Shown here piece by piece: positions 13,816-23,217 of a stretch of DNA of 64,000 nt. The stretch spans positions 1 to 64,000 of the forward strand of contig NZ_JAHBCL010000016.1 of NCBI RefSeq assembly GCF_018390735.1. Direction: 5' to 3'. The notes under the pieces are model-generated. The model was not told the origin of the DNA. It worked only from the letters and a program-made list of their open reading frames with translations, and did no database searches. This stretch comes from Fusibacter paucivorans (lineage in GTDB: Bacteria; Bacillota; Clostridia; Peptostreptococcales; Acidaminobacteraceae). Positions within the stretch are counted from its first letter, which is position 1, and every line of letters begins with the position of its first letter. A program made the translations under genes and the position numbers.

Positions 13816-15576
13816 ATGTTAAGAAAGACGAAGATTGTATGTACCATTGGGCCTACCAGTGAGAGCAAGGCGACTTTCACAAAATTGGTTCATGAAGGGC
13901 TAAACGTCGCGAGATTAAATTTCTCACACGGCTCCCATGAAGAACATCTCGCGCGTATTGAAATGATTAAGGAAGTACGCGAAGAACTCAATGCACCCAT
14001 TGGTATACTGCTTGATACGAAGGGGCCTGAAATTCGAACCGGCAAATTTAAAGAACCCGTTTTTACGCTGGTTGAAGGACAGGAATTTGTGCTGACAACT
14101 TCTGAACGCGTTGGCGATCAGGACGGGTGTCAGATTTCTTATAAAGGACTACCTGCCGATGTCGTCAAGGGAAATCGCATTCTTATTGACGATGGGCTCA
14201 TCGAACTCGAAGTGCTTTCCACAACGGAAACGGATATTGTAACCAAGGTCTTAAACGGCGGAGATGTTAAAAATAACAAAGGTATTAACGTACCAAACGT
14301 TAAAATTAATTTGCCTGCCATTACACAGAAAGACATTGATGATATTGTTTTTGGCATTCAAAATGACATCGATTTTATTGCCGCTTCTTTTATTCGGAAA
14401 GCCGCTGACGTTTTGGAGATCAGAAAAATTTTGGAAGCCAATCATGCACATGATATTCATATTATTTCTAAAATAGAAAATCAAGAAGGTGTTGACAATC
14501 TTGAAGAAATTCTTGAAGTTTCGGATGGACTCATGGTTGCTAGAGGTGATCTCGGTGTGGAAATTCCAACAGAACTCGTACCGCTTGTTCAAAAGCACAT
14601 GATTGAAATGTGCAATACGGAGGGCAAGCCCGTTATTACAGCAACCCAAATGCTCGATTCGATGATGCGGAATCCTAGGCCGACACGTGCAGAAACCACA
14701 GATGTTGCCAATGCGATTTTTGACGGTACGGATGCCGTCATGCTTTCTGGCGAAACTGCTGCCGGGAAATATCCCGTTGAGTCGGTTAAGACGATGGCGA
14801 AAATTGCACTGGCGGCAGAGAGCTCTATTAATTATCGTGAAGCGCTTCAAAAGCGCATTGCGATGGCTGATGAAGCTGGTGTCACTTACGCAGTTAGTCA
14901 CGCGACGGCATCGACGGCACTGGATCTCGATGCATCAGCAATTTTAACGGCGACAGCCTCTGGATTTACAGCTCGTAAAGTCTCAAAACTCAGGCCGAAA
15001 GCACCGATTATTGCCTGTACGATGTTGGAAAATGCGAAATACCGCATGGCATTGGTATGGGGGGTTATTCCACTCGTCATCGGTGAAGCGACAAATACAG
15101 ACCGTATTTTTGAAATGTGCGTTGAGCATGCGAAAGAGGCGGGACACATTGAAGACGGCGATCTCGTCGTTATTACCGCAGGGATTCCCGTTGGTGTGTC
15201 CGGTGCAACAAACTTAATGAAAGTACACCTCGTTGGCGAAGTGATCATTAAAGGAACTGGACTCGTCAAGGCAATGGTTCGCGGGCGCGCCTGCATCGGC
15301 AGTACCGCTGAAGAAATTGAAGGTAAATTTGAAGATGGCGATATTATTGTCGCAACATCAACAGATCGCGATTTAGTACCGTTTATGTCACGTGCAGCGG
15401 GCGTCATCGTAGAAGAAGGCGGCTATACGTCTCATGGCGCCATTGTTTCGCTCAGTCTGAAAAAACCTTGTGTTGTCGGTGTGGCGCATGCAACCACCCA
15501 GCTGACTGATGGTATGGAAATCACACTTGATTCTAGCAAAGGCATTGTATATGCTGGGAAATCACGCGTCCTTTAG
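13816..15576 (+). CDS. pyk: Pyruvate kinase with C-terminal PEP-utilising domain
   Basis: A 586-residue pyruvate kinase, longer than the roughly 470-residue core because it carries the extra C-terminal domain typical of Bacillus and many Clostridia. The core shows RLNFSHGS near the N-terminus, the DTKGPEIR motif and the catalytic MVARGDLGVE. The extra domain has the phosphohistidine-like motif TSHGA (His540) of PEP synthase and PPDK mobile domains; its role in pyruvate kinase is unclear. The start has AGGAGG 7-12 nt upstream. It follows pfkA by 154 nt with no clear terminator between. Confidence 0.95.
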   Translation: MLRKTKIVCTIGPTSESKATFTKLVHEGLNVARLNFSHGSHEEHLARIEMIKEVREELNAPIGILLDTKGPEIRTGKFKEPVFTLVEGQEFVLTTSERVGDQDGCQISYKGLPADVVKGNRILIDDGLIELEVLSTTETDIVTKVLNGGDVKNNKGINVPNVKINLPAITQKDIDDIVFGIQNDIDFIAASFIRKAADVLEIRKILEANHAHDIHIISKIENQEGVDNLEEILEVSDGLMVARGDLGVEIPTELVPLVQKHMIEMCNTEGKPVITATQMLDSMMRNPRPTRAETTDVANAIFDGTDAVMLSGETAAGKYPVESVKTMAKIALAAESSINYREALQKRIAMADEAGVTYAVSHATASTALDLDASAILTATASGFTARKVSKLRPKAPIIACTMLENAKYRMALVWGVIPLVIGEATNTDRIFEMCVEHAKEAGHIEDGDLVVITAGIPVGVSGATNLMKVHLVGEVIIKGTGLVKAMVRGRACIGSTAEEIEGKFEDGDIIVATSTDRDLVPFMSRAAGVIVEEGGYTSHGAIVSLSLKKPCVVGVAHATTQLTDGMEITLDSSKGIVYAGKSRVL

Positions 15577-15635
15577 GATGTAAAATATTTAAAACAGTAT
15601 GAAATGACAAAGAGTCAGATATGATACCCTTCTTG

Positions 15636-15666
15636 AAAACGACTTATCGGTTTAAGCGTTTTTTAG
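15636..15666 (+). terminator. Terminator after pyk
   Basis: AAAACG(A)CTTA and TAAGCGTTTT pair across a TCGGTT loop with one bulged A, and six T residues close the structure. The rest of the 284-bp gap before the aldolase gene shows no gene. Confidence 0.75.
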
Positions 15667-15860
15667 AGGGGTGTTTTTATATAAGCGTTATGTAAGGAAA
15701 TGGCATCATGTAAAAAATCCGATAAATAATTGTAAAATCCTGAGAAACAGATAAAATTAAGGGTATAACCTACAGTGATCGAAATGATTGCATCACGTTC
15801 TTTTAGTCAATCATCTTTAGGCAGAGGATGTTACATTATATTTAACGATGGAGGTAGTTC

Positions 15861-16751
15861 ATGAACAGCTTACAACTCGAGAGAATGAAAAATGATAAAG
15901 GTTTTATTGCAGCACTTGATCAGAGCGGCGGCAGTACGCCAAAAGCATTGGCCAACTACGGTATTCAAAAGGATTCGTATAAGGATGAAGCAGAGATGTT
16001 CCAATTGGTACATGATATGCGTAAACGTATTATGCAAAGTCCGGCATTTACAAAAGAACGTATTTTGGCTGCGATCTTATTTGAAAAGACCATGGATATG
16101 AAAGTTGATGGCAAGTATAGTGCCGATTATCTTTGGGAAACGAAAGGGATCGTCCCCATTTTAAAAGTCGACAAGGGATTGGCTGAACTTGCAAATGGCG
16201 TACAGCTTATGAAACCGATGCCGCAATTAAATGAACTGTTAAAGCGGGCAAAAGAGCGCAACATCTTTGGCACAAAAATGCGTTCCGTTATAAAAGAAGT
16301 GAATGAAGCGGGAATCAAGGCGGTTGCTGCGCAGCAGTTCGAGATCGCTAAAATAATTTGCGAGGCTGGATTCGTGCCAATAATTGAACCGGAAGTCGAC
16401 ATTCACACAAAGAATAAAGCAGGTGCAGAAGCCATTTTAAAGCAGGCGCTGCTTGATGAACTGAAAAATTTGGATTCACAATATAAAGTCATGTTCAAGC
16501 TCACAATCCCAGAAGAACCCAATTTCTATGAAGCATTAATGGATTCGCCAAGCACCATAAGGTGCGTCGCATTGTCAGGTGGTTATTCGCGTGAAATGGC
16601 AAATGAAAAACTGTCGAAAAATCACCAGCTTATTGCCAGCTTTTCAAGAGCGCTGACAGAGGGGTTAAGCGTTGATCAGACTGATGATGCCTTTAATACG
16701 ATGCTTGATCAATCTATTCAATCAATTTTTGATGCATCTGTAGCAGGCTAA
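15861..16751 (+). CDS. fda: Class I fructose-bisphosphate aldolase
   Basis: A 296-residue class I (Schiff base) aldolase of the type known from Staphylococcus. The N-terminal [17 protein letters not shown], the central IIEPEVDI and the Lys in FKLTIP (K213, expected Schiff-base lysine) are all present, as is LSGGYSRE. It cleaves fructose 1,6-bisphosphate to triose phosphates, matching the glycolytic genes pfkA and pyk just upstream. The start has GGAGG about 8 nt upstream. It is a separate transcription unit bounded by terminators. Confidence 0.94.
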   Translation: MNSLQLERMKNDKGFIAALDQSGGSTPKALANYGIQKDSYKDEAEMFQLVHDMRKRIMQSPAFTKERILAAILFEKTMDMKVDGKYSADYLWETKGIVPILKVDKGLAELANGVQLMKPMPQLNELLKRAKERNIFGTKMRSVIKEVNEAGIKAVAAQQFEIAKIICEAGFVPIIEPEVDIHTKNKAGAEAILKQALLDELKNLDSQYKVMFKLTIPEEPNFYEALMDSPSTIRCVALSGGYSREMANEKLSKNHQLIASFSRALTEGLSVDQTDDAFNTMLDQSIQSIFDASVAG

Positions 16752-16898
16752 TCCTTATGATACTAAATAAATTCGAACGTTGCCTGCAATTGTTTTTCAA
16801 AGCTTGAGCCAATCGCAGGGAAAGATCACAAATGGGGGTTCTGCAATAAAATAGGTGCATAAGTGATGCGCTAGATGCAATGGATAAAGATAATCTTG

Positions 16899-16933
16899 AA
16901 AAGATGAACGGCCAGCGTGCTGTTCATCTTTTT
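16899..16933 (+). terminator. Terminator after the aldolase gene
   Basis: AAAAGATGAAC at 16899-16909 pairs perfectly with GTTCATCTTTT at 16922-16932 and the second arm is itself T-rich. The remaining gap holds the promoter of the next gene. Confidence 0.88.
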
Positions 16934-16978
16934 CTATGAGCAAGTACAAAGAGCGCTTTATTTAGACGCACGAAATTA

Positions 16979-16987
16979 TGCTATAAT
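16979..16987 (+). promoter_or_regulatory. Extended -10 promoter of the aldo/keto reductase
   Basis: TGCTATAAT at 16979-16987 is a perfect extended -10 element, 47 bp before the ATG. A TTTAGA at 16961-16966 is a poor -35 at 15-bp spacing. Confidence 0.55.
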
Positions 16988-17033
16988 AAAGAGGCGAAGC
17001 GACTGTGATTTGTTCGTGAGGAGGACTAAAGGA

Positions 17034-18053
17034 ATGATAAATAATGAACTTGGCAATACGGGGTTAAACGTATCGCGGATAGGTTTCGGCGGGATCCCTA
17101 TTCAGCGATTGGCGCAAAGTGAAGTCAATAAAATCATGAAGCATTTAACGGAACAGGGCATTAATTTTATTGATACCGCGCGTGCTTATACTGTTAGCGA
17201 AAGCTACATTGGCGAAGCGTTGAAAGATGGTTTAAGAGAGAAATTCATATTGGCGACAAAAACACAGGCGAGAACATATGATGCTATGAAAGCGGATATT
17301 GAAACGTCTTTAAAAAATCTGCAAACGGATTATATTGATTTATATCAGCTTCATTTGCTAAAAACAAGGGAAGATTATGATTTAGTGATGAGTGAAAATG
17401 GTGCTTATCGAGCGTTGAAAGAAGCGAAAGCAGCCGGTAAAATTGGACACATTGGTGTAACGGCGCATAATGCAGTTTTTTTGGAAAGCCTTTTAGATGA
17501 GATGCCTTTTGAAACGATACAATTCCCATACAACCTCGTTGAGCGACAGGCGGAAATGCTGTTTGAACGCGCGAAGGCGAAAGGGATCGGCGTGATCGTG
17601 ATGAAACCGCTTGCAGGCGGCGCGTTGGACAATGCGGACTTAAGCATACGTTTTATCCTTGAAAATAAAAATGTCGATATTGCAATCCCGGGTATGGATA
17701 GTATTGAACAGGTTACCCAAAATGCAGCAATTGGCGCCGGCAATCTTCCACTCTCAGAGAGCGAGTGTTTGCAGGCGGATCAAATTGCGCTTGAACTGGG
17801 TACACAATTTTGCAGGCGCTGTGGTTATTGTCTACCGTGTGCTGCGGGGATTGATATTCCGATGCAGTTTTTACTCGAGGGTTATTTAACACGTTATGAC
17901 TTAAATGATTATGCGACGACGCGCTATGTCAATCAGCCAGTTGATGCGTCAGCTTGTATCAAATGCGGGCTTTGTGAGCCAAGATGTCCTTATCATCTGC
18001 CGATCAGAGAGATGTTGACCCGCGTGACCAAAGCATTTGCAGCTGTCTTGTAA
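17034..18053 (+). CDS. Aldo/keto reductase with C-terminal 4Fe-4S domain
   Basis: A 339-residue oxidoreductase. Residues 1-250 form an aldo/keto reductase barrel (TGLNVSRIGFGG, DTARAYTVSE with the catalytic Tyr, and LYQLH). The C-terminus holds two cysteine groups, CRRCGYCLPC and CIKCGLCEPRCP, typical of the ferredoxin domain found in anaerobe AKRs. It probably reduces or oxidises a carbonyl compound using NAD(P)H with an Fe-S relay; the substrate is unknown. AGGAGG at 17019-17024 supports ATG 17034. It is monocistronic, with its own promoter and terminator. Confidence 0.88.
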   Translation: MINNELGNTGLNVSRIGFGGIPIQRLAQSEVNKIMKHLTEQGINFIDTARAYTVSESYIGEALKDGLREKFILATKTQARTYDAMKADIETSLKNLQTDYIDLYQLHLLKTREDYDLVMSENGAYRALKEAKAAGKIGHIGVTAHNAVFLESLLDEMPFETIQFPYNLVERQAEMLFERAKAKGIGVIVMKPLAGGALDNADLSIRFILENKNVDIAIPGMDSIEQVTQNAAIGAGNLPLSESECLQADQIALELGTQFCRRCGYCLPCAAGIDIPMQFLLEGYLTRYDLNDYATTRYVNQPVDASACIKCGLCEPRCPYHLPIREMLTRVTKAFAAVL

Positions 18054-18104
18054 AGAAAGAAACAGGTGAGAATCAAAAGTTTTTTAAAGCAGTTTTTTAA
18101 AATT

Positions 18105-18168
18105 AAAAGCGTTGTCATAACAATCGTTCGTCATTAAAATGACGCCGACAGTGTGACAACGCTTTTTT
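18105..18168. terminator. Bidirectional terminator between convergent genes
   Basis: AAAAGCGTTGTCA at 18105-18117 pairs with TGACAACGCTTTT at 18154-18166, and a second hairpin (CGTCATT/AATGACG) lies inside. A-run and T-run flanks serve both the plus-strand reductase and the minus-strand transporter gene. Confidence 0.85.
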
Positions 18169-18614
18169 CAGGATGCGCATCCCGTATCTTTTCGATGCTG
18201 CAAGAGGAGGCCTGCAGCAATGAGACATAAACCGAAAATTCGCTTGACATCAAATATGCCTGCTGTGTAATAGTCGAGAACCATGCCCATGCTCATTTGA
18301 CCAAGGAAGGGCAGCAGAACAATATGGAAAGCTTTTATTTTCGGTGCAATATGATTGAGCAAAAACAAGACCGCACAGCCTAGTGCACCGCCAATCAAGC
18401 CGTTTGTAAGGGTCAAAGGCGATTGAATGGCGAGGGCAGTGCCGTTGCCGCTCAGCAAACTCACTAAAAGATAAGTGATGCCTGCCGTTAAAGTTGCAAA
18501 TAAATAATTATAAAAGGATGCGCCGAGATTACCTATTTTTTGGGCGTTGTTCCCATTGGCAATGGGTGTGACCACAATGAGAACGCCCATGAGAAAGGCG
18601 AGCAACAGATACAT
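18168..18614 (-). CDS. YdcZ-type (DUF606) DMT family transporter subunit
   Basis: A 148-residue membrane protein with about five TM helices, matching the DUF606/YdcZ branch of the drug/metabolite transporter superfamily. The start codon is preceded by GGAGGTAAT. It follows a paralogous gene of similar size by 27 nt on the same strand; such half-size pairs commonly act as a heterodimer. The substrate is unknown. The Crp/Fnr-type regulator divergently encoded next door is the probable controller. Confidence 0.8.
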   Translation of the reverse strand: MYLLLAFLMGVLIVVTPIANGNNAQKIGNLGASFYNYLFATLTAGITYLLVSLLSGNGTALAIQSPLTLTNGLIGGALGCAVLFLLNHIAPKIKAFHIVLLPFLGQMSMGMVLDYYTAGIFDVKRIFGLCLIAAGLLLQHRKDTGCAS

Positions 18615-18641
18615 ATTACCTCCATATGGATAAAATCGTGA

Positions 18642-19052
18642 TCAGGCTGTTAAAAAGAGTCCTAAACCTGCTGCGATTAGGATAAACCCAATGCCTTGAT
18701 CTCTCGTGACAGGTTGTTTTGCTTTTCCCAGCAATCCAAACTGATCAATAATCATGGATGCTGTTACTTGTCCAAAGAGGCTGAGACCAACCATCAACGC
18801 GATTCCAAGCGGTCCGATAACGGTATTGCTAAGCAAGACGGTTAAAGCAGACATGATACCGGGTATAATAAATTGCAGTGGTATGCGCTTGATTGGCAGT
18901 GAATGCGACTTAAACCAAAGGACGATACTAAAAAAGAGCAGTCCAAAGCCTTGGAAAAATAAGTTGGCAAAGGCTGCACCGGTTTCAGCAGAGATTTGTC
19001 CGTTGAAATAGACCATTAGCGCCAAAAGGGCGCCTGTAAATAGTGCTAACAT
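18642..19052 (-). CDS. YdcZ-type (DUF606) DMT family transporter subunit
   Basis: A 136-residue membrane protein with about five TM helices, paralogous to the gene downstream. Its C-terminal signature with Gly-rich helix (GIGFILIAAGL) is typical of the family. ATG at 19052-19050 is preferred because the complementary strand carries GGAGG 6 nt before it; a longer form to 19118 is open but has no such site. It is first in a two-gene operon transcribed away from the Crp-like gene. The exported compound cannot be read from sequence. Confidence 0.78.
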   Translation of the reverse strand: MLALFTGALLALMVYFNGQISAETGAAFANLFFQGFGLLFFSIVLWFKSHSLPIKRIPLQFIIPGIMSALTVLLSNTVIGPLGIALMVGLSLFGQVTASMIIDQFGLLGKAKQPVTRDQGIGFILIAAGLGLFLTA

Positions 19053-19076
19053 AAAGCCTCCATAACAATCATTTCT

Positions 19077-19098
19077 AATCTTATTGTAAAGTAAGATT
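19077..19098. promoter_or_regulatory. Candidate operator upstream of the transporter pair
   Basis: AATCTTA at 19077-19083 and TAAGATT at 19092-19098 are perfect 7-bp inverted arms, 25 bp before the transporter start. They are a plausible site for the adjacent Crp/Fnr-type regulator. The rest of 19099-19328 shows no gene. Confidence 0.35.
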
Positions 19099-19328
19099 GC
19101 CATTAACAAATAGGACATATGTCATGTTTTTGGAAATTGTGTTATCATTTTTTATATAAATTAAGTTGGATTTGTGGAGGCTTGTATGCCGTTTACGCTA
19201 ATACAGACAGCTGTAGAAAGGAGCGCTATGATAACACGATGTAAGAAAAATCGGATCATCATGCTGATATGCATTGTAATATGATTCAGGCGGATTGAGA
19301 GAGCGATTAATAGTGAGGAGGCGTAACC

Positions 19329-20024
19329 ATGAAAATAATTGAATCCGGGAAGGCATCGCCTTTGATTAATAAAATGATTTTGGAAAACAATTTATCCGAT
19401 ATACTGACTGATTCGTTGTTGGAGCGTATAGAATTGTGTCTTTATGAAAGCGGCGAAAACATTATTCGCGAAGGTGAGGCAATGCAGCATTACTTTTTCT
19501 TTATTACAGGTCGGCTTAAGATTTTCCAAACATACGAGAATGGCAAATCACTGTTGATTCAATTTTATACGGCGATGGATTCACTTGGAGAAGTTGAGCT
19601 TATTGAGGAATGTGATGCCTTTTGTTCAGTAAGTTGTATCATGGATTCTATGCTGCTGCGTCTGCCGATGTATGAGATGAAAGCAATTTTATATCAGCAT
19701 TTGCCCTTTTTAACCTATGTTTCGAAGTCATTGAGCAGAAAGCTTACATCTGCAAACCACAATCAGGCATTTAACTTGCTGTATCCAGTAAAGTACCGAT
19801 TAGCCAGCTATTTGCTTTGGCATTGTCCCGATAAGAAAGAAGTGCGCTACGCTGAGAGCTTTCAAGAAATCTCTGAATTTATTGGGACGAGCTATCGTCA
19901 ATTTAATCGAGCACTCAATATGCTGATTGATGAGGGTTTTATTGAAAAGAAGGGCAAGAGGATTTGCATTATTTCCTATGAGGCACTCGCTAAGCTGTCA
20001 GGGCATATTTACATTGGTGCATAA
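19329..20024 (+). CDS. Crp/Fnr family transcriptional regulator (YeiL-like)
   Basis: A 231-residue regulator. Residues about 20-140 form a cyclic-nucleotide-binding-like beta barrel (IIREGE, FFITGRLKIFQ), and residues about 165-225 a winged helix-turn-helix (ISEFIGTSYRQFNRALNMLIDEG). There is no clear Fnr Fe-S cysteine set, so the effector is unknown. It is divergent from the DMT transporter pair, an arrangement that suggests it controls their expression. ATG 19329 has GAGGAGG about 6 nt upstream. Confidence 0.85.
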   Translation: MKIIESGKASPLINKMILENNLSDILTDSLLERIELCLYESGENIIREGEAMQHYFFFITGRLKIFQTYENGKSLLIQFYTAMDSLGEVELIEECDAFCSVSCIMDSMLLRLPMYEMKAILYQHLPFLTYVSKSLSRKLTSANHNQAFNLLYPVKYRLASYLLWHCPDKKEVRYAESFQEISEFIGTSYRQFNRALNMLIDEGFIEKKGKRICIISYEALAKLSGHIYIGA

Positions 20025-20340
20025 AGAATGGATGCACATCGCGAATCACATCACGAATACACATCAGAAGATTTCTCAAGTGAAAGCGAGTGGGGGCGGT
20101 CTGTAATGCCGGGCGCAGCATGGAGGAGGGGGGAATACAAAATATTTATACGAATAAACCATTGACCGATATTAATATTTTTCAGCGGGTATGTATAGAA
20201 TGATACTATAAAAAAATGAGGCAATTGTATGATTAAATTTTAATCCTTTCACGGCAATATGTATTATTTTCGCAAGCTGAAAATTCAACTGATTTTCGTG
20301 AAGAATCAACGAATGGCAATGATGCAATTTCCTTATATAA
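20025..20340. other. 316-bp gap with no convincing gene
   Basis: A 27-codon open frame near 20121 has no known resemblance. TTGACC near 20162 lacks a well-placed -10. I see no other structure here. Confidence 0.4.
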
Positions 20341-20355
20341 GTGGGAATGGGGCCT

Positions 20356-21378
20356 ATGGACAATAAGCGTATAATAATTGTAGATGATGATCCGATGATG
20401 CTCAAATCGCTGGCGAGACTACTCAAAAAAGCGCATTATAGTGTGGAAGCTTTTGTTGATCCTCGCGAGGCTGAAAATGCTGTGTCTCAATATTATTATG
20501 ACATAATGATTACGGATTACAGTATGCCGTATTTAACAGGGATAGAGCTGATACGACGCTTTAAGCGGCGTCATGAAAACAGTGAGGCGATCCTCGTAAC
20601 GGGGCTCACTGAATTCGGACTCGCAGTCAGTGCTGTCAACGAAGGGAATGTTTTTAAATTTATTACAAAACCATTTGAAGCCAATCGTTTGATTAATTAT
20701 GTGGAAGATGCATATCAGCAAGTAGAGAAAAATAGCATATACAGGCATTTTAAAGACTGGTCTTTTGAGACGTTGGGCAATAATGATTATGATGATGTCG
20801 TTGTTGCACTTCAAAGAAATGCGATTGATGGTCTTATGAATCTCATGAAAGCAAAAGATGAGGAGCTGTATGAGCATTCGCAACGCATTGGCAAACTCTG
20901 TCTCTTATTTGCCAATGAAATTGGCTACCCGATAAATGATGTTGATAATTTATACCATGCTGCTTTACTTCACGATATCGGTAAACTGGCGATTAAAGAT
21001 CAAATATTAGATAAACAAAGCGGTCTCAATGCGCTTGAATTTAATGAAATAAAACGACATCCAAGCGTTGGTGCGGATCTTGTTAAGAAACTGGGGGTCA
21101 ATCATGTAATTCAAGATTATATTCGTCAGCATCACGAGCGCATTGACGGTAAAGGCTATCCCCTGGGATTGTCGGGGGATGAGATCGCACAAGCAGCCAA
21201 AATTATTGCAGTGGCAGATGCTTATGATGCGCTGAGTTCAAAACGTGCTTATAAAGCAGCCTTAGATTTTAAAGAAGTTCAACGCATATTGATTGAGATG
21301 AGCGTGGGGACGTTTGATCGAGTTCTCGTAGATGCTTTTCTAGAAATGTTGACGCGGAAACATTTAAGAATTGTTTAA
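20356..21378 (+). CDS. Response regulator with HD-GYP phosphodiesterase domain
   Basis: A 340-residue two-domain signalling protein. The N-terminal receiver has the acidic pocket VDDD, the phospho-acceptor Asp in MITDYSMP and the Lys in TKPFE. The C-terminal half is HD-GYP (LLHDIGKLA, HHERIDGKGYP), which hydrolyses c-di-GMP to pGpG or GMP. All key residues look intact. No histidine kinase is adjacent. In-frame starts at 20341 (GTG), 20347 and 20356 all have weak ribosome binding sites; 20356 is a guess. It links c-di-GMP turnover to the GEMM riboswitches at about 29.7 kb. Confidence 0.88.
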   Translation: MDNKRIIIVDDDPMMLKSLARLLKKAHYSVEAFVDPREAENAVSQYYYDIMITDYSMPYLTGIELIRRFKRRHENSEAILVTGLTEFGLAVSAVNEGNVFKFITKPFEANRLINYVEDAYQQVEKNSIYRHFKDWSFETLGNNDYDDVVVALQRNAIDGLMNLMKAKDEELYEHSQRIGKLCLLFANEIGYPINDVDNLYHAALLHDIGKLAIKDQILDKQSGLNALEFNEIKRHPSVGADLVKKLGVNHVIQDYIRQHHERIDGKGYPLGLSGDEIAQAAKIIAVADAYDALSSKRAYKAALDFKEVQRILIEMSVGTFDRVLVDAFLEMLTRKHLRIV

Positions 21379-21395
21379 AGGAATGGGACATGATG

Positions 21396-21442
21396 AAAGC
21401 CAATAAATGCAGTAACCATGCGTTACGCTTTATTGGCTTTTT
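21396..21442. terminator. Terminator after the HD-GYP gene
   Basis: AAAGCCAATAAA at 21396-21407 pairs perfectly with TTTATTGGCTTT at 21429-21440, with an inner GTAAC/GTTAC stem, followed by T residues. It separates convergent genes. Confidence 0.85.
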
Positions 21443-21551
21443 GATAGAAATAAAAGTGCTCTTCTAAGTGCTCTTCCGGATTATTCAGCATACGATAATG
21501 ACATCCTTTAATGACGGCATAAGAAGAGATTATAGTGCCATTGCATTCTGA

Positions 21552-22907
21552 TTAAGAAATGCTGGGATCCATATTGATGTAGAGCGGTTGTGTGAACGGC
21601 TTTGAGATATCAACGCCATAAAAATCGTCGATGATTTCATGGTTGACAATTATTTGTACACTGTCAATATTTTCATAACTGCAATAGGAATAAACGATAC
21701 TGTCAATCATTCGCTGTGCCGCATTTGATGCGATTTCATCGGAAAGAGTGTCAAGACAGCTTTCGAAATTATCACTAAAATCCAAAGTGATGGTGCCGTT
21801 TTCGTTTAGATCGGTTCCGAGCAATGAGACTTGCGCAGGTATCGATGGTGATAAACCATCAATTGCCTCTTGATCCCGAAGCGCCAAGGCGCCTTTTAGA
21901 ATACGAAGCATTCTTTCGTAGGTAGAATCGTCAGCGCTTTCAAAAGCATCAATTGATATCGGCATCATCATGCTGTAATCACTGTTCAAACTGTAATTGA
22001 GATAGGCCATATTCGCTTTTGTTGGTTCATAATGTGCTTTCAGATCGACATTGCCAAATGCTTCATCATCCTTATTGTCAATATAGAATTTCACGGATGA
22101 GATAAATGACAGTGATGTCATTGAGTTGACAATAGATTCTGTCACCTGCTCAAAACGATCTTCGTAACCGACTTGTTCAGGCGAATAAATGTAAACTGAA
22201 GCGACGCCATTGCTGATATAAATACGAGAAGCATACGGAATCGTCGGTCCGGGTAATAGTCCCAGTGTTTCTGTTGGTCCAGCGTGCAGTGCTTTAAAAA
22301 GCGTTCTGGATCTGTTTTCCGGATAGGCGACGCGTGTCGAGATCGGAACGAGATGTTTATAATCATCAGTTGGACAATACAGTGTCATGGACAGTCTGCC
22401 GTTTTGCTCTGTATCCGATGTAGTGAGATACGTTTTGTCGAAGTTTAGTACGGAGAAATTCGCCATAGCTTTGACAGTTTCACTGTTTGATGCATCAATC
22501 TGATAATACCCCGGCGAAAGTGCATTTGAAATTTCACTGAGGTTAATGACAATTGAAGTTATTAACGGATCATCAGTGGCACTGATGGTATAATTAAGTT
22601 CTGAAAGTTTCAAAACCGCAGGAGACTTTAATGGCGAATTAATCGTAACTTGTAGGGTATTTAAAAATGAATCGGTCGGCTGCGCAATATCTGAAGCTAA
22701 AATGGCAAGTGTCATGCGTTGTGGGTTGACCGGATCTATCTCAATTGAATCTTCTAGCGTAAATTGAACGGGTTTTTCTGTAATCGTCGGTGTTTCAATA
22801 ACGGGCTGGAAAGGATTGATGTCTAGGATTTCCATATTCATGGGCATTCCGGACAGAAAGAAAAAGAGCATGATAATAAAGATTAGATTTGTGAAAAACT
22901 TTAACAT
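21552..22907 (-). CDS. Secreted GerMN-domain protein
   Basis: A 451-residue exported protein with an N-terminal hydrophobic segment (residues about 5-22) and two GerMN-type repeats: one in the centre (after SRTLFKALHAGP, containing the ISNGVASVYI strand) and one near the C-terminus (LRILKGAL, LNENGTITLDFSDN). GerMN domains occur in spore germination protein GerM and in cell-wall lipoproteins of Firmicutes, supporting a cell-surface or spore role. ATG at 22907-22905 is preferred because AGGAGG precedes it on the coding strand; a start at 22934 is also open. There is no lipobox Cys. Confidence 0.75.
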   Translation of the reverse strand: MLKFFTNLIFIIMLFFFLSGMPMNMEILDINPFQPVIETPTITEKPVQFTLEDSIEIDPVNPQRMTLAILASDIAQPTDSFLNTLQVTINSPLKSPAVLKLSELNYTISATDDPLITSIVINLSEISNALSPGYYQIDASNSETVKAMANFSVLNFDKTYLTTSDTEQNGRLSMTLYCPTDDYKHLVPISTRVAYPENRSRTLFKALHAGPTETLGLLPGPTIPYASRIYISNGVASVYIYSPEQVGYEDRFEQVTESIVNSMTSLSFISSVKFYIDNKDDEAFGNVDLKAHYEPTKANMAYLNYSLNSDYSMMMPISIDAFESADDSTYERMLRILKGALALRDQEAIDGLSPSIPAQVSLLGTDLNENGTITLDFSDNFESCLDTLSDEIASNAAQRMIDSIVYSYCSYENIDSVQIIVNHEIIDDFYGVDISKPFTQPLYINMDPSIS

Positions 22908-23217
22908 GCATTGCCTCCTGCAATCATTTGCCAAGTTCAGAAAACTTCTATAAAATAAACGTCAAGCGTGTGATACAATCATATTGTGACCTATTTGAAA
23001 GTGTTAACAAAAGATGATTAAAATCATTGTAAATGGCTTTATAACGCCATTCATTTCAACATAACGTAGGTGAACCATAGAATGATGTATAAAAAGTTAT
23101 CATAAAATCACTATACTCTATTCTATAATAATATAATCACACATTGATTGCAAATGAGAAACGGCAATAAACGAACAATTGCCATGAAAAATCCATTTTG
23201 AAATAGAGGAAATTCAT

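Noticed and set aside
20121-20204. 27-codon open frame before the HD-GYP gene
   Set aside because: Composition and length are not distinguishable from chance, and it has no resemblance to known small proteins.
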